Positions 7,994 through 17,517 are shown, numbered from the stretch's first letter. The stretch is DNA of 64,000 nucleotides from Paragemmobacter ruber (GCF_009908315.1 NZ_JAAATW010000001.1:434001-498000); one strand, 5' to 3'. A program made the numbers and translations. The notes: generated from the letters alone by a model not told the origin.

Positions 7994-8892
7994 TCCGTCG
8001 CGGGTGCCGCCCTGCCGGGCGTGTCGCCACGGCCGGAGTCAGAGCGGAGATAGTCGAAGAATTCGCTATCGGGCTGCATGACGATGGAGGAATTGCCCGA
8101 TTGCAGCGCCCGTTCATAAGAGGTGAGCGAGCGGGTGAAGGCAAAGAACTCCGGGTCCTGACCAAAGGCTTCGGCGTAGATGGCATTGCGTTCGGCATCG
8201 GCCTGACCGCGGATCACGTCGGCCTCGCGCCGGGCGTCGGAGGTGAGTTCGACCACCGTCCGGTCGGCGGCGGCGCGGACGCGCTGCGCGGCTTCGTTAC
8301 CGCGGGCGATTTCATCGACGGCCTCACGCTCACGTTCGGCGCGCATCCGGGCGAAGGTGGCCTCGAGGTTCTGTTCGGGCAGATCGGTGCGGGTAAGGCG
8401 GACATCGATCACGTCGATCCCGAGATTTGCGGCCTCACGGCGCGCGATATCCCGGATCTGGTTCATCAGGGCGGTACGATCCTCGGACAGGACGCGGTTG
8501 GAATCGACCGAGCCCAGAACTTCGGGGATCGCGTTGTTGAGAATGCGTTCGAGACCGACGAGCGCCTGTGCTTCGCCGCCCGCACCTACGGCTTCGCGGA
8601 ACTGAATGAGGTTGGTAATCCGCCAGCGCGCGAAGGCATCGACCACAAGGCGGCGATCATCCAGCATGGTCACTTCGAGTGGCGTAGTCGGCAGGCCAAG
8701 GATACGCGCATCGTAGCGCACCACTTCCTGAATCAGCGGGATCTTGAAGCCGAGACCGGGGTCTTCCTTCACCTGCTTGACCTGACCGAATTGCAGCACG
8801 AGCACCTTTTCGCGTTCGTCCACGATGAAGAGCGACGACAGTACGGTGGCGCCGAGGATGGCGACGATGGGCAGAAGGATGGCGCTTTTCAT
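7990..8892 (-). CDS. hflC: Protease modulator HflC
   Basis: A 300-aa SPFH/band 7 protein. One N-terminal transmembrane helix (residues 4-23) is followed by the stomatin-like domain (EREKVLVLQFGQVKQV...), a long helical coiled-coil region (~165-240, rich in Arg/Glu/Ala) and a short polar tail. With HflK it forms the large periplasmic cage that encloses and restrains the FtsH protease in the inner membrane. It shares one base with the hflK stop and is overlapped by the DUF2065 gene. Confidence 0.95.
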   Translation of the reverse strand: MKSAILLPIVAILGATVLSSLFIVDEREKVLVLQFGQVKQVKEDPGLGFKIPLIQEVVRYDARILGLPTTPLEVTMLDDRRLVVDAFARWRITNLIQFREAVGAGGEAQALVGLERILNNAIPEVLGSVDSNRVLSEDRTALMNQIRDIARREAANLGIDVIDVRLTRTDLPEQNLEATFARMRAEREREAVDEIARGNEAAQRVRAAADRTVVELTSDARREADVIRGQADAERNAIYAEAFGQDPEFFAFTRSLTSYERALQSGNSSIVMQPDSEFFDYLRSDSGRGDTPGRAAPATE

Positions 8893-10103
8893 CAGTTGGT
8901 CGCTCCGGTCGCGGCGGCACCCTGTGCGGGGGCCGGACGGTTGAGTTCGTTGAGCGGCAGGAAGGGCACCACGCCCTGACCACCGCCTTCGCCGGAGGCC
9001 ACGCCGTCAAGGATGACCTTGTTCATGCCACCCAGCACCTTTTCCATGGTTTCCAGATACATGCGGCGGCGCGTCACTTCGGGCGCCTTCACATATTCCT
9101 CGTAGACCGAAAGGAAGCGGGATGCCTCACCCTGTGCCACGTTGACGACCTGGGCGCGGTAGGCCTCAGCCTCTTCCAACAGACGGGCGGCCTCGCCGCG
9201 GGCGCCTGCGGTTACGCGGTTGGCGTAGGCGTCCGCCTCGTTCTGGAGGCGTTCGCGTTCCTGCTGGGCGGCCTGCACTTCGCGGAAGGCGTCGATCACC
9301 TCATCGGGCGCGACAGCGCGTTGGAGGTTGACGCGGATCACCCTGATCCCAGCCTGATAGCTGTCGAGCGTGTTCTGCACGTTCACCCGCAGTTCATCCC
9401 CGATGGCACGCCGGTCACGGTTCAGGATGGGCGAGAGCTCGGACCGGGCAATAATGTCGCGCATCGCGGATTCCGACACAGCGCGGATCGTGTCGCTGGG
9501 ATCGGCGAGATTGAAGAGGAAAGCAGTCGGATCGGACACGTTCCAGACCACCTGAAAACCGACATCCACGATGTTCTGATCCCGCGTCAGCATCAGGGCG
9601 CCGCTGTCCGAACCGTTGCCGCCGGCCCCGATATCGGTGGTGCGTTCGCCGGTCACAGAAACGACTTCCGCAGTGATGAGGGGCCACGGGGCAAAGTTCA
9701 GGCCGGGCGTTCCGACGCTGGAAAACTCACCCAGGAACAGCTCGACCGAGCGTTCGTCCTGTTGGACAGCGTAGAAGGACATGAAGGCCCAGAGGCCCGC
9801 GGCGACCAGACCGCCGAGGAGAAGGCCCTGTTTGGTAACCAGCGGGCCGTTCGGATCGCGCCCGCCATTGCCGCCGCCGCCCGTGCGGCCACCGCGGCCG
9901 CCCATCAGGACGCGGAGTTGCTCCTGCCCCTTCTTCATGATCTCGTCGATTTCGGGGATCTGCGGGCCGCCTTCGCCGGGGCGACGATTGCCACGTCCTG
10001 TATCACGGCCGCCATCACGGCCACCGTCACGACCGTTGTCGCGCCCGCCGTTCCGGTCATCATCGCCCGGGCCGCCGCCCCAAGGACCACCGCTTCCTGC
10101 CAT
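8892..10103 (-). CDS. hflK: FtsH protease modulator HflK
   Basis: A 403-aa SPFH protein. The cytoplasmic N-terminus (residues ~1-75) is very Gly/Arg/Asp-rich with repeated GGRD/GRDN units, longer and more repetitive than in E. coli HflK. A transmembrane helix (~90-112) follows, then the band 7 domain (QQDERSVELFLGEF...), a coiled coil and the conserved RRRMYLETMEKVLGGMNKVI segment. Partner of HflC in the FtsH-controlling cage. First gene of hflK-hflC-DUF2065 and probably cotranscribed with degP. Confidence 0.95.
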   Translation of the reverse strand: MAGSGGPWGGGPGDDDRNGGRDNGRDGGRDGGRDTGRGNRRPGEGGPQIPEIDEIMKKGQEQLRVLMGGRGGRTGGGGNGGRDPNGPLVTKQGLLLGGLVAAGLWAFMSFYAVQQDERSVELFLGEFSSVGTPGLNFAPWPLITAEVVSVTGERTTDIGAGGNGSDSGALMLTRDQNIVDVGFQVVWNVSDPTAFLFNLADPSDTIRAVSESAMRDIIARSELSPILNRDRRAIGDELRVNVQNTLDSYQAGIRVIRVNLQRAVAPDEVIDAFREVQAAQQERERLQNEADAYANRVTAGARGEAARLLEEAEAYRAQVVNVAQGEASRFLSVYEEYVKAPEVTRRRMYLETMEKVLGGMNKVILDGVASGEGGGQGVVPFLPLNELNRPAPAQGAAATGATN

Positions 10104-10179
10104 TGATCGTACCCTTTTTCTGTCGTCCGGCTTTAACTGTGCATGTTTGCGTGAAATTCAAGCAGTTGCCCGCCCGCGT

Positions 10180-11538
10180 CTAGCCTTTTCGGGTGGGCTT
10201 TCGCATCGTCACCAGTTCTTCGGAAATGGTGGGGTGGACGGCGACGGTGCGGTCGAAATCCTCTTTCGTGGCGCCCATGCCGATGGCGATGGCGGCAAGC
10301 TGGATCAACTCGCCCGCGTCGGGTGCGACGATATGGCAGCCCAGCACGCGGCGGGTGGCGGCGCTGACGATGAGTTTCATCAGCACGCGGTCCTGCCGCC
10401 CGGCGAAGAGGGTTTTCATGGGGCGGAAGGTGGCGACGTAGACCTCGATCTCTTCCTGTGCGCGGGCGGCCTCTTCGGAGAGGCCGACGCTGCCCAGTTC
10501 GGGCTGGGTGAAGACGGCAGAGGGGATGAGGCTGTGGTCGAATTTCGTCGGCACGCCGCGGAAGACGGTATCGGCGAAGGCGTGGCCTTCGCGGATGGCG
10601 ACGGGGGTAAGGTTGACGCGGCCCGTCACATCGCCCACGGCGAAGATGGAGGGGACGGCGGTTTGGGAGTAGTCATCGACGAGGATCTGGCCGTGACGGC
10701 CGAATTTCACGCCGAGATCTTCAAGGCCGAGGCCGCGGGAATTCGGGTTGCGGCCCGTGGCGTAGAGGACGAGGTCAAACTCGCGTTCGGTGCCGTCGGT
10801 GGCCACGGCGCGGATGCCGGTGGCGGTTTTTTCCAGCCGGATGACATCGGTGCCGCAGTGGATACCGATGCCGCGCATCTGCATGGCATTGGCGACATGG
10901 CCGCGCGCTTCATCATCGAAACCGCGCAGGATCTGCGCGCCACGGTAGTATTGGGTAACCGCGACACCGAGGCCGTGCAGGATGCAGGCGAATTCCGACG
11001 CGATATAGCCGCCGCCCACGATCAGCGCGCGCTTGGGCAGGGTGTCGAGGTGGAAGATTTCGTTCGAGGTGATGGCAAGGTCGCGGCCGGGGATATCGGG
11101 GACGAAGGGCCAGCCGCCAGTGGCGATCAGGATGTGCTTGGTGGTGAAGGTTTCGCCCGTGGCAAGGCGCACGGTGTGCGGGTCCACCACGGTGGCGCGG
11201 GTGTCGTGGATGGTGACGCCGGCATTGATCAGCGTGTTGCGATAGGCGCCTTCGAGGCGGTCAAGCTCGCGCTCGAGCGCGGTGCGGAAGCGGGGCCAGT
11301 CGAAGCCATCGGCGTTCACGCGCCAGCCATAGGCGCGGGCGTCTTCGATGATTTCGGGGAAGGCGGAGGCGAAGACCATGAGTTTCTTGGGCACGCAGCC
11401 CCGGATGACGCAGGTGCCGCCCATCCGGCTTTCTTCCGCAAGGCCAACGCGCGCGCCACCTTCGCCCGATGCGATGCGGGCGGCGCGAACCCCGCCGGAG
11501 CCACCGCCGATGACGAAGAGATCGTAGTCGAAGGTCAT
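10180..11538 (-). CDS. gor: Glutathione-disulfide reductase
   Basis: A 452-aa FAD/NADPH disulfide reductase. The FAD-binding GGGSGGVRAAR is near residue 10, the redox Cys pair is in GGTCVIRGCVPKK (~41-52), the NADPH Rossmann motif is GGGYIASEFA (~175) and the catalytic His is in the C-terminal HPTISEE. It regenerates reduced glutathione in the cytoplasm. CVIRGCVPKK is the usual alphaproteobacterial version of CVNVGCVPKK and fits glutathione reductase better than lipoamide or mercury reductase. Its ATG overlaps the rpiA stop, so rpiA-gor is a coupled pair; rpiA feeds the pentose-phosphate route that supplies NADPH. Confidence 0.93.
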   Translation of the reverse strand: MTFDYDLFVIGGGSGGVRAARIASGEGGARVGLAEESRMGGTCVIRGCVPKKLMVFASAFPEIIEDARAYGWRVNADGFDWPRFRTALERELDRLEGAYRNTLINAGVTIHDTRATVVDPHTVRLATGETFTTKHILIATGGWPFVPDIPGRDLAITSNEIFHLDTLPKRALIVGGGYIASEFACILHGLGVAVTQYYRGAQILRGFDDEARGHVANAMQMRGIGIHCGTDVIRLEKTATGIRAVATDGTEREFDLVLYATGRNPNSRGLGLEDLGVKFGRHGQILVDDYSQTAVPSIFAVGDVTGRVNLTPVAIREGHAFADTVFRGVPTKFDHSLIPSAVFTQPELGSVGLSEEAARAQEEIEVYVATFRPMKTLFAGRQDRVLMKLIVSAATRRVLGCHIVAPDAGELIQLAAIAIGMGATKEDFDRTVAVHPTISEELVTMRKPTRKG

Positions 11539-12320
11539 TCGATATCCGCGAAGATGTTGTCGGTGGGGGCGAATTCGACGAAATCCTCGCCCTCGGTCCC
11601 CTGATTGATGTCGCGCACGGTGACGCGGCCATCGCCGTGGCCGATCACCACGATATCGCAGATGTCGATGAAGAGGCCGTTTTCCACCACGCCGGGGATC
11701 TGGTTCAGCACCAGCGCCAGTTGGCGCGGGTTGCCGATGCGTTTCAGATGCAGGTCGATGATGAAATTCGCCTCATCCGTGACCAGCGGGCGTTCGCCGT
11801 TCATGCGTAGCGTGCAGTCGCGGTTGAGGACGTCGAGCGAGACCAGCGTTTCCTCGATCAAGGCCTTGGTGGTTTGCCAGCCGAAGGGGATCACCTCGAC
11901 CGGCAGGGGGAAGGCGCCAAGCTGCGTCACCTCTTTCGCGGCATCGGCGATGACGATCATCTGGTCGGAGGCGGTGGCGACGATCTTTTCCTGCAGGAGC
12001 GCGGCACCACCCCCTTTGATCAGCGCGAGGTGGGGGTCGAATTCATCGGCGCCGTCGATCGTCATGTCGAGCCATTTCACCTCGTCCAGCGTGGCGAGGG
12101 GAACGCCAAGGGAGGCCGCGAGTTCGGCGGTGCGGGTGGAGGTGGGCACGCCCGTGACGCGCAGGCCTTCCTCGCGGATGCGTTCGGCAAGGCAGCGCAC
12201 CATCCATGCGGCGGTGGAGCCGGTGCCGAGGCCCAGTTTCATGCCATCCTCGACGAATTCGGTCGCGCGCTTGGCGGCCACGAATTTCGCCTTGTCGATG
12301 GGGGAAAGCTCTGCGGGCAT
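11535..12320 (-). CDS. rpiA: Ribose-5-phosphate isomerase A
   Basis: A 261-aa enzyme interconverting ribose 5-phosphate and ribulose 5-phosphate. Family signatures: GLGTGSTAAWMV (residues ~29-40, phosphate binding), DGADEFDPHLALIKGGG (~90-106, including the catalytic Asp) and the LLQEKIVA helix. Full length, cytoplasmic. It is followed by gor with a 4-bp overlap. AGGAGTTGC-like purines precede the ATG. Confidence 0.95.
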   Translation of the reverse strand: MPAELSPIDKAKFVAAKRATEFVEDGMKLGLGTGSTAAWMVRCLAERIREEGLRVTGVPTSTRTAELAASLGVPLATLDEVKWLDMTIDGADEFDPHLALIKGGGAALLQEKIVATASDQMIVIADAAKEVTQLGAFPLPVEVIPFGWQTTKALIEETLVSLDVLNRDCTLRMNGERPLVTDEANFIIDLHLKRIGNPRQLALVLNQIPGVVENGLFIDICDIVVIGHGDGRVTVRDINQGTEGEDFVEFAPTDNIFADIE

Positions 12321-12411
12321 GGGGCAACTCCTTCACGGCTTGCCCCTGCTTATAGGCAATGCGGGCGGGGCGTGTAAGGGCGAAATGCCACCCCCCTGCC
12401 CTGCGGCGCGG

Positions 12412-12975
12412 TCAATCGGTGGTGGCGAGGGCATCCATCGCGCGGGTGATTTCGGCAAGGGCCGTCTGCCCATCGGCGTTGCTGTCGAAGGCGGCGGCGG
12501 CGCGCAGGAGGCCTTCGTCGAGGGGGCGGGAGGCGCGGGCAACCTCTGCCTCGGCATGGGTGCGCAGTTCGGTGGGCGAGAGCGTGCCGTCGGCATCGGC
12601 ATCGGCGGCGGTCATCTGGCGCAGCAGGCGGGCGCGGCCGGGGGCTGACAGGGTGGCGGCGCGGGCGGCCGCCTCGGCCGTTGTCAGGGTGCCGTCGGCA
12701 TCGAGATCGGCTTCGTGGAAGGGGCGCAGGGCGCGGGTGCGGAGATAGGCGCGGTCGATGGCGATGGCGGTGTCGATCGCGGCGGGAGTGATCGCCCCGC
12801 CTGTGCCGTGGCCATGGATGAGGTCGGCGGCGAGGTCGGCGAAGCGGTCAGGGCGGGCGAGGATGGCCTCGGCCACCTCGGCCGGGAGGGAGGCGGGGAG
12901 CGGGGTCGCCTCTTGCGCGTGGGCGGGCGGGGCCACGGCGAGAAGCGGGGCGAGGAGGAGAATGAGGGCGCGCAT
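12412..12975 (-). CDS. Exported EF-hand calcium-binding protein
   Basis: A 187-aa secreted protein: signal peptide of about 20 residues ending AHA, then three EF-hand loops of the DxDxDG form (DLDADGTLTTAEA ~90-102, DADADGTLSPTEL ~124-136, DSNADGQTALAEI ~164-176). The loops are closely spaced and Ala-rich, as in other periplasmic EF-hand proteins of Rhodobacteraceae. Probably binds Ca2+ in the periplasm; role unknown. Stands alone, divergent from the GST gene. Confidence 0.8.
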   Translation of the reverse strand: MRALILLLAPLLAVAPPAHAQEATPLPASLPAEVAEAILARPDRFADLAADLIHGHGTGGAITPAAIDTAIAIDRAYLRTRALRPFHEADLDADGTLTTAEAAARAATLSAPGRARLLRQMTAADADADGTLSPTELRTHAEAEVARASRPLDEGLLRAAAAFDSNADGQTALAEITRAMDALATTD

Positions 12976-13144
12976 GACAGCTCCGTTCTAGAGGATCACG
13001 GGACGCAGGATGGCGAGGCGGGGTTAACGCGCCGTGAAGATCGGCAGCGGGAAGTGCGGATTATGCTTTCGGTATGTCGCTTTCCGCAGGACGTGGCAGG
13101 ATGGCGCGGCGCATTCTGGCGCGGGTCCGATGGCGGGAGGTGGG

Positions 13145-13801
13145 ATGTACAGGCTGTATGGTGTGCAGGATTTCGCGAACCTCGCGGTGCATGTCGCGCT
13201 GGAAGAGGCCGGCGTGCCGCATGAGGCGGTGTTTCTGGACATGGATGGCGGGGATCTGCGATCGCCCGCGCATCTGGCGCGGCATCCCATGGGGCTGGTG
13301 CCTGCGCTGGAAACCCCGGACGGGATGATGTTCGAGACGGGGGCCTGCCTTCTGTATCTGGGCGAGCGGCACGGGCTGGCCCCGGCGGCGGGCGCGGCGG
13401 AGCGGGGGGCGTTCCTGTCGTGGTTCGTCTTTGTGAACAACGGCCTGCACACGGCGGTGATGGACCTGATCCATCCCTACCGGGTGAGTGAGGATCACGC
13501 CCGCGCGGTGGCCGAGGCGGCGCGGGCGCGGCTGATGGAGCGGCTGGCGGTGCTGGAGGCCATGGCCGCGACGCGGCCCGGATGGCTGCACCCGGACAGG
13601 CCAGGCGTGCTGGCGATTTACATTTCCATGCTGTTGCGCTGGATGCGGGCCTTTCCCTGGGCGGGGGATCTTGCCATTTCTGCACAGGAGTTCCCTGCCC
13701 TGCTGGCCATCGCCACGGCCTGCGAGGCGCGGCCCGCGACGCAGGCCGTGGCCGCCGCCCATGGGTTGAGCGGGCGTTTCTTCACCGATCCGGAGGTCTG
13801 A
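13145..13801 (+). CDS. Glutathione S-transferase family protein
   Basis: A 218-aa protein with an N-terminal thioredoxin-like domain (YRLYGVQDFANLAVHVALEE, LVPALETPDG, FETGACLLYLGERHG at about residue 65) and an all-helical C-terminal domain. The ETGACLLYL segment is the usual glutathione gamma-Glu contact (E-S/T-x-A-I). The N-terminal catalytic Ser/Cys position is not obvious, so activity is uncertain. The ATG at 13145 is chosen for the GGGAGGTGGG just upstream. Six bp separate it from sdaA, so they probably share a transcript. Confidence 0.85.
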   Translation: MYRLYGVQDFANLAVHVALEEAGVPHEAVFLDMDGGDLRSPAHLARHPMGLVPALETPDGMMFETGACLLYLGERHGLAPAAGAAERGAFLSWFVFVNNGLHTAVMDLIHPYRVSEDHARAVAEAARARLMERLAVLEAMAATRPGWLHPDRPGVLAIYISMLLRWMRAFPWAGDLAISAQEFPALLAIATACEARPATQAVAAAHGLSGRFFTDPEV

Positions 13802-13807
13802 TCGCGC

Positions 13808-15187
13808 ATGTTCCTGTCTGTCTTCGACATGTTCAAGGTGGGGGTCGGCCCGTCGTCGAGCCACACGATGGGGCCGATGGTGGCGGGGGCGCGGTTCCTT
13901 GAGAAGATGCGCGCCTCGCCCTTTCATTTCCGGGGGCTGCGGGCATCGCTGCATGGATCGCTGGCCTTTACCGGGGTCGGCCATGCGACGGATCGGGCCA
14001 CCATCCTTGGCCTCGCGGGGTTCGAGCCTGCGAGTTATGACGCGGCGCGCGCCGAGGCCGTGCTGGCGGATATCAAGGCGCGCAAGGTGATCGACGTGCC
14101 GGGGATGGGCGAGATGGCCTTTGATCCGGGCCGCGATCTGGTCTTCGACTATGGCCCCGCCCTGCCCGGCCATGCCAACGGGATGATCCTGAAGGCGACC
14201 GACGCGCAGGGCGACGTGATCATGGAGGAGACCTATTACTCCATCGGTGGGGGGTTTGTGCTGACGGCGGGGGAGTTGGCCGAGGCGGGCGGTTCCAAGG
14301 CCAAGGCGCGGGCGGATGTGCCCTATCCGTTCGAGACGGCCGACGAGATGCTGGCGATGGCGAAGGCCTCGGGGTTGAGCATTGCCGCGATGAAGCGGGC
14401 GAATGAGGTGAAGTTCCGGTCGGCGGCCGATCTGGACCGCGGGATGGATCGCATCTGGCAGGTGATGAACGACTGCATCACGCGGGGGATGGCGGGCGAA
14501 GGCATCCTGCCGGGGGGGTTGAAGGTGCGGCGGCGGGCGAAGGGCATCCATGATGCGCTGATGGCGGAGCGGGGGCTGAACATGACGCCGCCGCATACGA
14601 TCAACGACTGGATGAGCCTGTACGCGATGGCGGTGAATGAGGAGAACGCGGCGGGCGGGCAGGTCGTCACCGCGCCGACGAATGGCGCGGCGGGGGTGGT
14701 GCCGGCAGTGATCCGCTATTGGCTGGACCATGTGCCGGGGGCATCTTCGGCCCGGGTGGGGGAGTTCCTGCTGACGGCGGCGGCGGTGGGCGGGCTGGTG
14801 AAGCACAATGCCAGCATATCGGGCGCGGAATGTGGCTGTCAGGCCGAGGTGGGATCCGCCGCGGCGATGGCGGCGGCGGGGCTGGCGGCGGTGCTGGGCG
14901 GGACGCCCGAGCAGGTGGAGAACGCGGCCGAGATCGCGCTGGAGCATCATCTGGGCATGACCTGCGACCCGGTGAAGGGGTTGGTGCAGGTGCCTTGCAT
15001 CGAGCGGAACGGGCTGGGGGCGATCAAGGCGGTATCGGCGGCAAGCCTCGCGCTGCGGGGGGATGGGGTGCATCTGGTGAGCCTTGACGTCTGCATCGAG
15101 ACGATGCGCCAGACGGGCCGCGACATGCACGAGAAGTACAAGGAGACGAGCCTTGGCGGGCTGGCGGTGAATGTGCCCAACTGCTGA
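13808..15187 (+). CDS. sdaA: L-serine ammonia-lyase, iron-sulfur dependent, single-chain
   Basis: A 459-aa single-chain L-serine dehydratase converting L-serine to pyruvate and ammonia with a 4Fe-4S cluster. The N-terminal beta domain starts MFLSVFDMFKVGVGPSSSHT, where the SSSHT motif is diagnostic. The C-terminal alpha domain carries the cluster Cys residues (GAECGCQAEVG ~338, MTCDP ~380 and VPCIERNG ~391). Full length, cytoplasmic. Follows the GST gene closely and is convergent with the sulfotransferase-like gene; their stop codons abut. Confidence 0.96.
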   Translation: MFLSVFDMFKVGVGPSSSHTMGPMVAGARFLEKMRASPFHFRGLRASLHGSLAFTGVGHATDRATILGLAGFEPASYDAARAEAVLADIKARKVIDVPGMGEMAFDPGRDLVFDYGPALPGHANGMILKATDAQGDVIMEETYYSIGGGFVLTAGELAEAGGSKAKARADVPYPFETADEMLAMAKASGLSIAAMKRANEVKFRSAADLDRGMDRIWQVMNDCITRGMAGEGILPGGLKVRRRAKGIHDALMAERGLNMTPPHTINDWMSLYAMAVNEENAAGGQVVTAPTNGAAGVVPAVIRYWLDHVPGASSARVGEFLLTAAAVGGLVKHNASISGAECGCQAEVGSAAAMAAAGLAAVLGGTPEQVENAAEIALEHHLGMTCDPVKGLVQVPCIERNGLGAIKAVSAASLALRGDGVHLVSLDVCIETMRQTGRDMHEKYKETSLGGLAVNVPNC

Positions 15188-15808
15188 TCAGCGGCTGATC
15201 AGGTGGCCCTTGGCGGCGACCTTGGCGTAAAGGTCGATCTCCGTGCCATGGGCGGCGCGGAAGCGGGCCATGAGCGGGGCGGGCAGATCGGGCGCCTCGC
15301 CCCCTTTGGGCGAGATGTTGCGTTCGCCGAGCGTGAGCGGAACCTCCAGCCGGTTGGACAGGAAGGCGACCATGCGGTCCATCCGGGCGTAATCGAAGAT
15401 ATGGGTGACGGGCGGGCCACCGCCCAGATGGCCGAGGAAGCGATCCTGTCGCCCGATGGCGGCGAAGGGGGGCTGGGGGGTGGCAAGCCGGGCCTCGACG
15501 AATTCTGCGAAGCTTATCCCGTGGGTCGAATTGGGATGGCCGCGCAGCGCATCGCGCTGGCGGTAGCGATACCAGCTGTGCATGTGTTCGAGGGGTTCGC
15601 GCATCACGGCGAAGGTTTCGGGCGGGCGTCCGATGGCCACCTGCACGGTGCGGGCAAAGCGGCGGGCGAAGATGGCCGCGTTCATGTGGGGATGGTCGCG
15701 CGACACTTCGGCCGAGGAGCTGTGCGGGGCCAGCATGGCACGGATCGCCTGCGAGGCGGTCTTGGGATTGGCGAGATAGACCAGACCGGCCTTGGCAAGA
15801 ACCAGCAC
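15188..15808 (-). CDS. Sulfotransferase-like family 2 protein
   Basis: A 206-aa P-loop-like protein. LANPKTASQAIRAML near the N-terminus fits the 5'-phosphosulfate-binding loop of PAPS-dependent sulfotransferases, and FAVMREPLEHMHSWYRYR matches the 3'-phosphate-binding Arg/Ser region (RxPxxxxxSxY). Similar short proteins are common in Rhodobacteraceae, with unknown acceptors. The GTG at 15808 is taken as start because GGAGG lies 6 bp upstream; extension further upstream would run into the divergent transporter gene. Confidence 0.75.
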   Translation of the reverse strand: MLVLAKAGLVYLANPKTASQAIRAMLAPHSSSAEVSRDHPHMNAAIFARRFARTVQVAIGRPPETFAVMREPLEHMHSWYRYRQRDALRGHPNSTHGISFAEFVEARLATPQPPFAAIGRQDRFLGHLGGGPPVTHIFDYARMDRMVAFLSNRLEVPLTLGERNISPKGGEAPDLPAPLMARFRAAHGTEIDLYAKVAAKGHLISR

Positions 15809-15932
15809 GCGAAACCTCCGACAGGAACCCCGGCAAAGTGGGGAAGGCAGAGGCGCGGGGCAAGGGGTTTTGCACCATCGGATGTCGGATTTGCGATGGA
15901 CGGGGCCGGAGCGGGCAGATAGCCACGACGGC

Positions 15933-16874
15933 ATGACACGCCAGAGTGACCGCATCCTTCCCGGCATCGTGCTGATGCTTGCCTTCTGCGCGCTGGCCCC
16001 CCTGTTGGACGTGTCAGCCAAGCTGGCGGCGCAGGGCGGGATCCCCGTGGGTCAGATCACGGCGGCGCGCTTTGTTGTGCAGGCGATCCTCATGCTGCCG
16101 GTGGTGTGGTGGATGGGTCTGGCCTGGGGGATCAGCCGACGGGTGCTGGGCTTTGTGGTGCTGCGGGCGCTGTTCCTGATCCTGTCCACCTTTTCCTTCG
16201 TGTCGGGGATCGCGGTGATGCCAGTGGCGGATGCGCTGGCCATCGCCTTTGTGGAGCCGTTCGTCCTGCTGATCCTTGGCCGTCTGATCTTTGGCGATGA
16301 GGTGGGGCCGCGCCGGATTGCCGCAAGTGCGGTGGGGTTCGCAGGTGCGCTGCTGGTGATCCAGCCATCGCTCGCGGCCTTTGGCTATGTGGCGCTGTGG
16401 CCTTTGGGGACGGCATTCTTCTTTGCCTTCTACATGCTGGTGACGCGGGCGATGGCGGCCTACATGCACCCGGTGACGATGCAGATGCACACGTCGCTGG
16501 CGGGCGTGGTGATCTGCGTGCCGCTGATGTTCCTGTTCGACGGCACGGGATGGGCGCAGCTGGATCCGGTAATGCCGGGCGGGTGGAACTGGCTGTGGCT
16601 GGTCGGCGTGGGGTTCTGGGCCGGGGTCAGCCACATGTGCATGACCTATGCGCTGAAATTCGCGCCCTCGGCCACGCTGGCGCCGCTGCATTACACCGAG
16701 ATCGTGGCGGCGGTGGCGCTGGGCTATCTGATCTTTGGCGATTTCCCCAACCCGCTGACATGGGCGGGGATCGCGGTGATCGTATCGTCGGGGCTGTACA
16801 TCATCCACCGCGAGCGCATCAGCGCGCGGGCGAAGCGGCAAGCGGCTGCCAATCCGGCCCCAGAAGCGATCTGA
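15933..16874 (+). CDS. DMT superfamily (EamA) transporter
   Basis: A 313-aa inner-membrane protein with about ten transmembrane helices in two EamA repeats, an inverted duplication typical of drug/metabolite transporters. Visible features include LDVSAKLAAQGGIPVGQITAAR after helix 1 and the FGDFPNPLTWAGIAVIVSSG end motif. Probably exports a small metabolite; substrate not predictable. The ATG at 15933 has a weak ribosome site; 15882 is an in-frame alternative. The 3' end overlaps the convergent thiN gene by 56 bp. Confidence 0.85.
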   Translation: MTRQSDRILPGIVLMLAFCALAPLLDVSAKLAAQGGIPVGQITAARFVVQAILMLPVVWWMGLAWGISRRVLGFVVLRALFLILSTFSFVSGIAVMPVADALAIAFVEPFVLLILGRLIFGDEVGPRRIAASAVGFAGALLVIQPSLAAFGYVALWPLGTAFFFAFYMLVTRAMAAYMHPVTMQMHTSLAGVVICVPLMFLFDGTGWAQLDPVMPGGWNWLWLVGVGFWAGVSHMCMTYALKFAPSATLAPLHYTEIVAAVALGYLIFGDFPNPLTWAGIAVIVSSGLYIIHRERISARAKRQAAANPAPEAI

Positions 16875-17517
16875 GCGCGGCGTCGAGGCGCGCGCGCGGC
16901 AGGATGACCAGCATCCCGGGACCATCCATCGCGAGTGTGACCTGCGCGGCGGTGACGCGGTTCGAGGTGCCGATGATCCCGGCGGGGGTGAAGGCGAGCC
17001 CGTCGATCGGCCATTCGAGCCCGGTGCTGCGCCCGGTGACGGGGGCCATGGGAAAGAGCGACAGCCGGTCGCCGGGGCGCAGCGCCAGCGTCAGGCGGGC
17101 GGGCGCGTGGAAGATCACGTCGCGGGGGCCCAAGACGAGGCAGGGCCGGTCGGCATGACGGACGAGGCTGTTGAACACCGCCAGCCCGTGATCCACCCGC
17201 GCGCCGGTGAAGCCCAGCGCAAGGGTGAAGGGCGCCGCGACCGAGCGCAGCGCCTTGTCGAAATCGGTGGTCATCTGTTCGCGAATCGGGAACAGTCTTT
17301 CTGGCCCGAGGGCCGCCTGCGCGCGGGCTGAAATCGAATCGAAATCGCCCACCGCCGCCTCAGGCATGTAGCCTGCGGCGAGGGCGCGGTCGGCACCGCC
17401 ATCGGCGGCAAGAATCCTTGGGGCGCGGGCGATTGCGAGGCGAAACTCGGCCTGCGACACAGGGCCGCCGCCCACGAGCGTGACCCCCGTGATGGATTGG
17501 ACAATGGGGCCATTCAT
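16819..17517 (-). CDS. thiN: Thiamine diphosphokinase
   Basis: A 232-aa enzyme making thiamine diphosphate from thiamine. Recognised by ILAADGGADRAL (~33-44), VGDFDSIS (~56-63), TTDFDKAL (~82-89) and GFTGARVDHGLAVFNSL (~100-116), the ordered motifs of the TPK catalytic domain; the C-terminal beta domain follows. The ATG at 17517 is used because the family starts about 15 residues before the first beta strand. Transcribed alone; its last 56 bp are antisense to the end of the DMT transporter gene. Confidence 0.9.
   Translation of the reverse strand: MNGPIVQSITGVTLVGGGPVSQAEFRLAIARAPRILAADGGADRALAAGYMPEAAVGDFDSISARAQAALGPERLFPIREQMTTDFDKALRSVAAPFTLALGFTGARVDHGLAVFNSLVRHADRPCLVLGPRDVIFHAPARLTLALRPGDRLSLFPMAPVTGRSTGLEWPIDGLAFTPAGIIGTSNRVTAAQVTLAMDGPGMLVILPRARLDAALRSLLGPDWQPLAASPAR

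Noticed and set aside
9781-11604. Long plus-strand frame opposite hflK and gor
   Set aside because: Low-complexity shadow of two well-identified minus-strand genes.
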